Source of the DNA: Dryomyza anilis
Taxonomy: Eukaryota > Arthropoda > Insecta > Diptera > Dryomyzidae
Reading direction: 5' to 3'
Assembly: GCA_951804985.1 (NCBI GenBank)
Contig: OX638133.1
Span: forward strand, 7,708,501 to 7,772,500
Length of the DNA stretch: 64,000 nucleotides
The first letter of the stretch is position 1. Each line of letters opens with the position of its first letter. This document shows, piece by piece, positions 37,001 to 49,000 of this stretch. The position numbers and the translations under genes are program-made. The notes under the pieces are model-generated. The model did no database searches. It was not told the DNA's origin and was given only the letters and a program-made list of their open reading frames with translations.

Positions 37001-40000
37001 GTTGGTTTATTTTCCGTTTCCTTTTTCGCAGCCATCGCGTGCGTACATTATGAATATCCGGGACAAGTGAAAGTTTAGCCACAGATTTTTTTTTTTTTTG
37101 TTTGAAGCACAAAATTTGAATTAATATCTTAGCCATATTTTAGGAATAGTAGAGCCCTGAGGGAAATGCGCCAAGTGGGCAAGAATTTCGAGAATAATAG
37201 GCAAAGTGCTTGTTATATTGATTGCTTTTTTTTTTTGGGGTAAAAATCTTATATTTCATGCATTGGTTGAGTTATTATTTGGGGAAATTAATTTTTGGGT
37301 AGTAATTTTCAATAATTTTTATATTTTTTATCCTTTTAGATATTTTTTGATACTAATATTTGAATATTCTTAAATTGAATGAAAAAAACTTAAATTTTGA
37401 CTTACCTTGCCACTTAAAACGGAACGTGCCGCCGAGAGTTCATTAGGAGGAACTGTTCCCGATTCGGTACCCAGTGTTTTCGCTACATTCGACAGTCCTG
37501 AGGGCACTGAGAGACCATGTGCATTTTCGGCACGCACCAGAAAAACATATGATGTGGCGGGTTTTAAACCGGAAATCTGCGTATAATGAAAAAAAAAACA
37601 TATTTTTTAGTTCAAAAAAAAAATCTGAATTTAAAAAAAATATACTTTTTTAATATTTAGAATATAGTACTGTCATGCCAAAGAGCGAATGTGCATTTTT
37701 AAAAATGTTGGGAAATCAAATTTTAAAGTTTGAAGTGCTTTAAAAATTAGAAAAATGTATATTTTTTTCAATTTTTTCTGTTATTTTAGTTTAATCTTCA
37801 ATTATTATAACGTATATTAAATATCTTCAGATTTGGACAATCTAATGAATTATAAATACGTATTTTGTGAGGCCATATCCTGATCAAAATGCAAATATTT
37901 TTATTTTTTATGCTATAACTTTATATTAGCGCAAGATAAAATAGTGGTGTGTAGGCATTAATTGTTTGTTTTTAAAGCACCTATCGATCTGCATCATTAA
38001 TTAAAAATATTTTGCCAAACATTAATTTGCCATTTTTTATTTGCAGGAAAAAATGTTGGCAAAATATTTTTAAATAATGATGCAGTTCGATAGGTGCTCT
38101 AAAAACAAACAATTAATACCTTTACACCACTATTTTATCTTGCACCAATAAAAAATTCAAGCAAAAAAACGAAGAAATTGGAAAATCTTGTCATGCCAAA
38201 AGGGCGAATCTTTTCTTTTTTTTTGCTATAACTTGTTAATGGTACAAGATAAAATAGTGAAGTGAAGGAAATAATTGTTTGTTTTTAAAGCATCTATCGA
38301 ACTGCATCATAATTTAAACATATTTTGCCAAACATTTTTTCCTGCAAATAAAAAATGGCAAATTAATGTTTGGCAAAATATTTTTAATTAATGATGCAGT
38401 TTGATTGGTGCTTTGAAAACAAATAATAAATGCCTTCACACTATTATTTTATCTTATAGCAATAAAAAGATATGGCGAAAAAACGAAAAGATTCGCCCTT
38501 TTGACATGACAAGATTTTTCAATTTTTCAAATTCGCCATTTTGGTTTTGTCTTTTGTGGCTAGCAATATCCAACAAAATGACACGAGATTTCGGCACAGC
38601 ATACTTGAGGAAAACTACATTCAAAAATGTAAACAACGCCAATGACAAAAATTGCACATTCGCCCCTTTGGCATGATAGTGAAAAGTTATTTTTAATTTA
38701 TATTAATGCATTTCAAAAAAATGAAAACCTGCCAAAAATGTTGTAATGAGTGGTATATCTCAAAAACATTCTATATTGGTATATTTTTCATCCATTTTCA
38801 TATTACTACTGTCTGTTGGTAGACAATTTCACAAACTTTTGAAGGATTTATAAGATTTTAAAATACTAACAATTACTTTTTAAATATTAATTGATAAACT
38901 AAGAAATCTGATTTTGTACAAAATATCAATTTTGTACAAATATCAATCAAAAGCGGTACACTTTACAAATGAAATAATAATCTGTAAAGAGGTATTCTGT
39001 TTTTTTGCATTTCCAGTTTAACGCTGTACAGTAAATGAAACATATCATGAAAAAAGTTTTAACAAAAACTAAAGTATTCTTCATTTGTCTACTAAAATTG
39101 TTTGTAATTTATAAAAAAGAAATCACTACGCAACAAGAACAGAAAGTTTTTAAATAATTTACATATGCATTAAATATGCTAATAAAACATGATGAATTCT
39201 ATTTAAAAATGTTTTTATACCAAGATTCGCATAAAAAAAACACAAAACTCTATGAGCAGCTCAAATCATGACAGACAAAGTTTTCTAAATGCAAACATTT
39301 GCATTTTAAGCAGCGCTGGTAGGGCGCGGGCAAAAGTTTAAATAATTTTTCGTTGATAAAATCACAAAACAATAGAACTTTATTTTTAAATTTAAAATTT
39401 TAAATACATTTTAAAATAGAAAGCAATTGTTTGAAAAATTAAATGAATTGCATTAAGTTGGGTGAATTTTGAATAAATTTGTTGCTGCCTTTGAATGCAA
39501 ATTTACAGGATTTTTGTTAAATTTTCTATCAACGACACTTTGAAAAACTAAAACGTTTATATTTTTTAAACATTTACATATTTATATGATATTTAAAATA
39601 TTTCAGTTTAGTTTAAAACTTACCGTTATTTGTTGTTCTGGTACTCGATGTGCGGCAATTACCCAACCAGTTTGTAGATCCGAACTAAAATATTCCACGG
39701 TATAGCTGTAAAAGAAAAAAATGCATCGATTAGATTTTAAAATTATATTTTTATTTAAAGTTCTATAATTTTTAACATTTTCCTGAAAACTGTGTTGCTA
39801 GAACATATCGTCGTTGTAAAACTAAAAGTCACCAAAATGTCAGTTCAAAATGTCAATTGTTCATTTACAAAAATCTTTATATGTCTTTCAATTTTTGATC
39901 GATGAGCTCAATATTTGTACCAAATGATAAGAAAATGTGAATCTATCAATTTGTATTTCAACTTTAAAAATGTATCAATTATTTTTTGTAATAACTACCA

Positions 40001-43000
40001 ACTAAGTTGAAATTTAGGATTTTCATAAAAACGTATTTGGTGTCTTTTAGTTCTACAACGACGATATTTTAAAAATTAGAAACGATGACAAAAAGTTAGT
40101 TATTTTGATAGTTAGTTTGGACTATGGTGTGCATAAAAATATTACATTTGCTTTTTTAACAATAAAGTCAAAATACTATAAAAATCATACAAAAATATTT
40201 TAAAAATTTACAACAATTTTGGAGTTTAAAATCAAATATCTTAAAAATATATCAAAATATTGGATTTTATTGATATATTATAATTGGTTTTGGCAATTGA
40301 AAGAAAAACTGCATTTAAAGTTTTTTCGAAAACATATTGTGTAAGGGACTGTATTTTTTTTATTCTAAAAAGCTTAATATTTCGATAAAAATATTCTTTA
40401 TAATTTTACATAATAAGAAAAAAAACTGAGTATGCATGTGTAAAATTGTTTGCTGATGATTTATGAATAAGAAATTCATAAAAAATATATTTTTTTTTCA
40501 ATTTTCATATTTATGAATTATATTCATGAATTATGTATAAAGTATAAAAAGTATGAATATCTCGAAGAAAAATTAATGAGTTTACTTAATGTACATGTAT
40601 TATTTAAATAGGACTAAACATTGGCAAAAAATTATAGAATTCTATACTGTAGATCAAATAATATAAATAAAATAATGGGCGTTCCGGACGGGACAAAAAC
40701 GAAAGTAAATATCGAGGTTCATATGGATATTCCAAAAATTCAGCAAATTTTGCGTACAAATGATTTTTTCGAAATATTTTGAAAAATAGTTGAAATAACG
40801 TGCTTTCTTTGTATATTTACACTTTGTTCCTAAAGTTTACAGTTTTTTCATAATAAATCACAGAAAATTGCATACGGGACAAAAAATTCCGTATACAAAT
40901 TATCAGTACGATTTTTATTCTAAAAATACTTTTAACATGCAATATATTTTTTTTAATTATTTTTGAACATAGCTGAGACAATTTACTTTATTTTTTATAT
41001 ATACGCTTTGTTCCTAAAGCTTACAGTTATTTAATAATAAATCGCAGAATAATTCCGGACGTTCCGTATAGAAATTTGCACCACGATTTTTTGCTAAAAA
41101 ATAATTGTGTATACGACAATATCAATAATCATTATTACGAAATGAAAAGTGATGTACTATTCAAATTTCCAGATGTTTTTTAAATTTTAAATTTTTTTTT
41201 TTTTTTGATATTTTTTTATTGAATTTTTCGGTCGTGGTTGACGTTTTTCTGGAAATGCCCATATGGAAAGTTGGAAATTTAAAGTGATGGCATTAGGTGT
41301 TTTAGATGTACTATAAGACATAACATTTAGAATAGTAGAAATATTGAATTTTGTGAATTCCTGCATAAACTATTCTAATTGCTGCTTTACAAAAGGTGGC
41401 TCCACATTTCAGCGCCATAACTTGCTGCAGCCGCTCCACCTCAATTTACCGTTTCAAAGCACGAAATTTCTCTACACATCCTCAGGTGTGGGTGGGAGTG
41501 CTTATCAAATGCAAACACATTCCAGTCACAGAATTTCGAGCATTCAAATGCTGCATTCGAATGGGCGCATGCCGAGCAGCAACCTACCTTTCTAAAACAA
41601 AAAAAGCCTCATTAAATGCAGCAAAAGTAGCTGATTTTAGCGATTTCTAAACAGAAATAAAAACATATGCGCCTCGAGTTTTGTGGACTTTTTTGAGAGT
41701 TTCTTTTTTTTTGTGAGCTTTTGTGCGCACAATTCATAAAGCAGTTAGCCAAAATAGCTTAAAGACATTTCTTTGTAACGTTGCTTTTATTATGCTAATT
41801 TGGTCAAATCTCAATGGAGATCGCACTAAGCCAACAGGCAGGCAACCAAAAAGAAAAACCATATTCACATTGACCGCCAAAAATATAAAAGCAACAAAAA
41901 ATGAAAAAAAAAAAACAGAAAAAAGCAGTATAAAAAAAATTAAAAACTGCAGCTGCATTTCGGCTGCCACAAAATGCAGTGCACTTCAAATCGCATGTTG
42001 ACCAGTTTAGTCATGCGCGCCCAAAAGCAACCAGTCCAGCTGTATGTCTGTGGCCACATTTCATGCCGACTTTAATCAAAGAGAAGAAGCTGTAAAATGG
42101 CTTAAAGCGGGTGTTTTGTAGCTGTTGGTAATGACGCTGTGGCGCTGACCAATGCCAGACAAAAGTATAGACCAACAGTCGGATCGACAGACAGTCAGTC
42201 GGTAAGTCCTACAGTGCCCAATAGACAATGGTCAGCAATGTTCATGGTTTTAGTTAGGCATCAAAGCCAATAGTGCCACCTCCCACAAAAAGCCAGCCTG
42301 TGTGATGCGCATTGAAGCCAAAAACTTAGTTTGGGCCGCATGTGCAACATGCTGCATTTAATGGTTTGGCTGCAATTGTGCAACATGCTAAAGTCTGCTT
42401 TTTCTATACCGAACGATTTAATTTTTTTTTCTTGGTTTAATTTATCCTAAATGCTAAAAAATGCATTTATTTTCGAATGTTTTCGCTCTGCTTTTATGTG
42501 TTGCATTGATATGCTTGAATTCTTCTTTTCAATTTTATGTAAATACTACTAAAAATGATTATGGTATTGTTTTAACTATTGGCATTTCAAGCTTATGATA
42601 TAATGTTATAGTTATTCTTTAGTATTTGTGAAAGGCAAAAACTCTTTAAGTATTCTAATAACTACAGAGATGAAATCGTGATTATGGTTAATGTTACTAA
42701 ATTATTTATTGTTTAAATTGTATAAAGAAAATGACTGTTCAACGTTTTTTGAAATTCAGTATATTATGCAATATTTGTATATTTAATCATCAAATGCAAT
42801 AATTAAAATTATTAATAAAAGTCTCCAATCAATAAATCAAATTATTTGACATATTACATGTCTAAAATAATGTAGTTTTTAGAGATCTAACTGTTTTTAA
42901 ATTGAAACTCAGTTTAATTCTAATACTTCTCAGTCATTTTTTATAATAATATTGATGCTTAAGAGTTGTATAAGGGCTTGTCCAACTTATAAAAACGCAA

Positions 43001-46000
43001 AAGCTCTACAAGAAGCTCTCTAACCTCTGTCAAACCCTTATACAAACTTTTTGGCGTAATAAAACTGATGTTATATATAATTGCAGCTAGCTGCACAATA
43101 TATGTTAACCAGCTTTATAAGGCAAGGTACATTTTTTATTACTTTTGAGTCATTTTTTATAAAAATATTGATAATATTAATAATATAAAGAGTTGTATAA
43201 GGGCTTTCCCAACTTATAAAAACGCAAAAGCTCCACAAGAAACACTCTAACCTCTGTCAAACCCTTATACAAACTTTTTGGCGTAATAAAACTGCTATTA
43301 TATAAAATTACAGCTAGCTGTACAACAGATGTAAAACAGATTTATAAGTCAAGTTAAAAGATTTAAAAACATTTTATTGATTATAGCTTTATAATTGTTG
43401 TAATTTTAACTAAAAGTGTTATACAATAGCTATCGGTAAAAAATGCCTTTGTGAGAGTTTTCTCAAGCCTTTTTATACAGGTAATGGTTACTCTAACCTC
43501 TGTCAAACTTTTATACAAACTTTTTGGCGTAATAAAACTGCTATTATATATAATTGCAGCCAGCTGTACAACAGATGTAAACCAGCTTTATTAGGCAAGG
43601 TCAATTTTTTATTACTTCTGAGTCAATTTTATAATAATATTGTTGCTTAAGTGTTGTATAAGGGCTTGTCCAACTTATAAAAACGCAAAAGCTCTACAAG
43701 AAACTCTCTAACCTCTGTCAAACCCTTATACAAACTTTTTGGCGGAATAAAACTAATATTATATGTAATTACAGCTTTATAAGGCAAGTTAAAGAATTTT
43801 AAAACATTTTATTGATTATAACTTTATAATAGTTGTAATTTTAACTAAAAGCGCTATACTACAGCTATCTACAGAAATACTACAGAATGCTGTACTACAG
43901 AAATGTCTTTGTGAGAGCTTTCTCAAGCCTTTTTATACAGGTAATGGTTACTCTAACCTCTGTCAAACTTTTATACAATCTTATTGGCGTAATAAAACTG
44001 CTATTATATATAATTTCAGCCAGCTGTACAACAGATGTAAACCAGCTTTATAAGGCAAGGTCAATTTTTTATTACTTCTGAGTCAATTTTATAATAATAT
44101 TGATGCTTAAGTGTTGTATAAGGGCTTGTCCAACTTATAAAAACGCAAAAGCTCTACAAGAAACTCTCTAACCTCTGTCAAACCCTTATACAAACTTTTT
44201 GGCGTAATAAAACTGCTGTTATATAAAATTACAGCTAGCTGTACAACAGATGTAAAACAGCTTTATAAGGCAAGCTACATTTTTTATTACTTTTGAGTAA
44301 TTTTTTATAAAAATATTGATAATATTAATAATATAAAGAGTTGTATAAGGGCTTTTCCAACTTATAAAAACGCAAAAGCTCTACAAGAAACACTCTAACC
44401 TCTGTCAAACCCTTATACAAACTTTTTGACGTAATTAAACTGATATTATATATATTTGCAGCTAGCTGTACAACAGATGTAAACCAGTTTTATAAGGCAA
44501 GGTAAATTTTGTATTACTTCTGAGTCATCTTTTATAATAATATTGATGCTTAAGAGTTGTATAAGGACTTGTCCAACATATAAAAACGCTAAAGCTCTAC
44601 AAGAAGCTCTCTAACCTCTGTCAAACCTGCTATACTATAGCTATCGGTAAGAAATGCCTTTGTGAGAGCTTTCTCAAGCCTTTTTATACAGGTAATGGTT
44701 ACTCTAACCTCTGTCAAACTTTTATGCAAACTTTTTGGCGTAATAAAACTATTATTATATATAATTGCAGCCAGCTGTACAACAGATGTAAACCAGCTTT
44801 ATAAGGCAAGTTCGATTTTTTATTACTTGTGAGTAAATTTTATAATAATATTGATGCTTAAGTGTTGTATAAGAGCTTGTCAAACTTATAAAAACGCAAA
44901 ATCTCTACAAGAAACTCTCTAACCTCTGTCAAACCCTTATACAAACTTTTTGGCGGAATAAAACTGATATTATATATAATTACAGCTAGCTGTAAAACAG
45001 CTTTATAAAGCAAGTTAAAGAATTTAAAAACATTTTATTGATTATAGCTTTATAACAGCTGTACAACAGATGTAAAACAGCTTTATAAGGCAAGTTAAAA
45101 GATTTAAAAACATTTTATTGATTATAGCTTTATAATAGTTGAAATTTTAACTAACTTTTTTTAACTCTCTAACCTCTGTTAAACCCTTATACAAACTTTT
45201 TGGTGGAATAAAACTGATATTATATATAATTACAGCTAGCTGTACAACAGATGTAAAACAGCTTTATAAGTCAAGTTAAAAGATTTAAAAACATTTTATT
45301 GATTATAACTTTATAACAGCTGTACAACAGATGTAAAACAGCTTTATAAGGCAAGTTAAAGGATTTAAAAACATTTTATTGATTATAACTTTATAATAGT
45401 TGTAATTTTAACTAAAAGCGCTATACTACAGCTATCTACAGAAATACTACAGAATGCTATACTACAGAAATTCCTTTCTGAGAGCTTTATCAAGCCTTTT
45501 TATACAGCTAATAGTAACTTGCGTATGATTTAAAAGTAAAAACTGTATTTAAGAATTTAAAAAAATATATGAAAAATGCTTGAATTTTAGAATTAATATC
45601 AAATTCTAAAAATTATTTCCAAGTACAACCGGCAAATATTAAATTTAAAATAATATTAAATTTTTGCAAGCGAAATTTTATTTCGATTTTTTTAAATTTC
45701 TCTTTTAGTATAAAATTTATAAATTTGTAAAACATAAAAAAAAACATACGAAATGTTTACATGTGAAAGGCGCAACAATTAAAAATTCTCACTAGGTGCC
45801 AACTTCAATATATCGCATGGCACATGTACTGCAAATATTTGCCTTGCAAATTAATTGAACTTCAGTCAACTAACCGAAAAATAAATACCAAAAATGTACA
45901 AAACAAAAAAAAAAAATAATAAAAACACAAAACGATGCGGCAACCAGAAAAACAGTGAAAATTCTAAATCCAGCATTAAATATAAAAACCTATAGTTGAA

Positions 46001-49000
46001 AAAATATTGGCTGTGAGAAAAAGGTCAGCAGGAACAGCAATTTTCATAGCATTTTGTACAATTTTTTATATGTTTTTTAACACAATTTTTATACAATCGT
46101 TAGATAGGGCACTTTTGGGGGCGTCACTGCATAGAAGAAACTTCATTAAATATGCCCACATGAATTGTGAAAAACCACAATACAAACAAAAATGTTTCCC
46201 AATAAAAACAAAAACTCTGTTGAAAACTGTACACAGAACTGAAAAATCACTCACCCAATAATTGGACTTGTAGCTCCGGGCTTCTCCTGACTCCTGGTCC
46301 AACGTAACGAAATGCTGCGCTGCGTTACGTTAACCACTTTCGGTGTGCCGGGCGGTGCTGGATAAGTGTTCGGATCGGCGGAACGATGCAGTATTGATGA
46401 ACTGCTTTTTTCCACCTGATGATTTTTAATTTTTTTTTTGCACAAGTTGTTGTTGATGATGATGTTGACGACGACGATGATGGTAAAGCCATTGTTGAGC
46501 ACGATGACAATGACAATGACAAGACATGAAAGTAAAAAAAAAATTAAATGCTTGATATAAATTCGTTATTTTTGAAAGGAAGTTTATATAAAATATTAAA
46601 ATTTTTGTTAAAACAAAAAAGTTTATTTTTTGATTAATGTTTTTTGCCAGATTTTTACTGCGATTTTCTATAGATATTTCGAAAGGGACTTTTTTTTATT
46701 TGTTGGGTAGGCCACAACAACAAAAAAGTGATTGACAGGTTATTGATGGCAAACATTGAGGGGGATTTATGAATGAGCGTTGTCAGCGCAAGAAAGCGAT
46801 AATGTATGGCGAAAGTTTTATTTCAAGATAAAATTGAAATATTTTGATATTAAAAATGTTAACAATATATATATGAAATAAAATATATAGGTATTTAAAT
46901 CTTTCTAAAAAATGTTTAAAACAAAATATTTTACAAAAAATATTTTACAAAAAATATTTACAAAAAAAAAAAATGAAAAACAGACCAACCTTTCACGACC
47001 AATAATTCCTAACTAAACACATACCTGGAAAATTATTCCTCGAACAATTCTTCCACGAAACAATACATTTTCTTAACAATTTCTCTTCAGGCAATTATTT
47101 TTAAAGACAAATCATTTTCTTAAAATTCTTCATCGAACTATTTATTATACCTGAAATAATTCATATATGATACACAATTTGCCCCAGTGAATTTCTTCTA
47201 TTATACAGTTCCACCCCGGACAAATAAACCCAGACATATTTAAATCTCAACACAATTAATTTACCCGAGACAATCCTTCTCTAATACAATTATTCTCCGA
47301 CAATTCTTTCCTCAGTCAATTCTTTCCTAGATAATTACTCACCGGACAATATAATAATAGTTTGGCACTACATAAGAACTTAGGCCGAGCTCTCTCACCA
47401 TTTTGAGCTGTGCGTGTTATATTTGTACTCAAAGTGGTGGGACCTACAGTTTATTGCCGAATCCGAACGGCGGATTAGAGCTTTTCATAGGCAAGGTTTT
47501 ACTCTCGTAGGTTTTTGCCATTTACTGCCGAGAGGTAGCGCGGTATAGAAAAATATTTCTATGCAAAGATGTTGTTAGCCCCAGTCTAGGCTTGGACCGG
47601 GATCTTTCCGCTCGCAGTCCAACGCACTAACCACTGAGCTACCGCGACAATATACTCTTAAAATAATTAATATCTGAGACAAATTTCTGATATAATTTTT
47701 CCTCAGAAAATTCATGACAGATCCCTAGTAGAAATTTTGGTAGGGCCATGCTCATGAACTGATCATGTCATTATTTGAGATGATCGGGATATGACGAGGC
47801 CCACGATGTCCTTGTAACGCAGTGTCCTGATCATGTACTCACCTCAGGCAATGATCATGTACTGATCGGGTAATTCCCCATATCATTATTTATCTGACCA
47901 TTGCCTTGTTTAAACATGAGCATACGAAAGCACTACAAATACCCGATGACATAAAATATCATACCTCATTGAAACCTGATCATAGCCCGATGAAAATTTC
48001 TTTATGAGGAACAACTAATGTAGCTTTGATCGGGACCATTGGCTGTGTAGATAATGTAAACCCTGCTATGGTGAGCATGATAAGGGCATGACAAGGCAAT
48101 GATCATATTTGCTCTTATAGGGGTTACCTGACGAAACCCCGATCATTTCCCGATGGCGCATCGGGCAAATTTCCACTAGGGGAGCGAATTATTTCATGAG
48201 ACAATTTTGCTCCCAAACAACTCTTCTTCGATACAATTCTGCACCGTACAATTAACCCCGATACAATTTATTACCGTGTCGAATCTTCTGCAGAAAATTC
48301 AAATTCTTCAACGAGACAATTCTTCACTGTTTAAATCATCATAAGATTATACTTTCTAGGCCCATTTGTCCAAGACAAGTATTTCCAGTACAATGTATAT
48401 CTAAATCAGTTCATCTCTAATGCGTTTCTTAGCCGGACTCTTCTTCCTAGGATAGTTATTTCACTGACAATTTTAAACCGAAATTATTCATTTCTAAACT
48501 CTATGAATATCAAAATATTTCTTGCACGAGAAACTTATTTCTGATAAAATTATTCCCCCATAATTCTTTCCGCAGTCATTTTTTCACTAATTACTTCCCG
48601 GACAATATACCCCATAAACCAAACATTTCCGAGAAAATTCTTTTTTGAAACAATAAAATCCCTAAAAATATTCAGCGTACTATTTATTTCAAAGAAAATT
48701 CTTCCACGATTGAATTTTTACCAGACAATACTTCTCAGATACAATGTTAGCCCGGACAATTCATGATTGATAGAAATATTTCCAGATGCAATTTTTCACC
48801 CAAATAATTCTACTCTGATATAATTCTTCATCGGACAATTTAATCCCAAAACCATGTATCTATGATACAATTCTTTCCTGCACAATTCTATCCCCATTCA
48901 ATTCATTCCTAAGATGAATTCCAGGAAATAATTCTTCGTTTTCACCCAAATAATTCTAATCTGATATAATTCTTCATCAGACAATTTAATCCCAAAACCA

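Noticed and set aside
47580..47645. tRNA-like sequence
   Set aside because: The acceptor stem does not close and the anticodon arm is poor; the flanking duplication and body identify it as a SINE head, not a tRNA gene.
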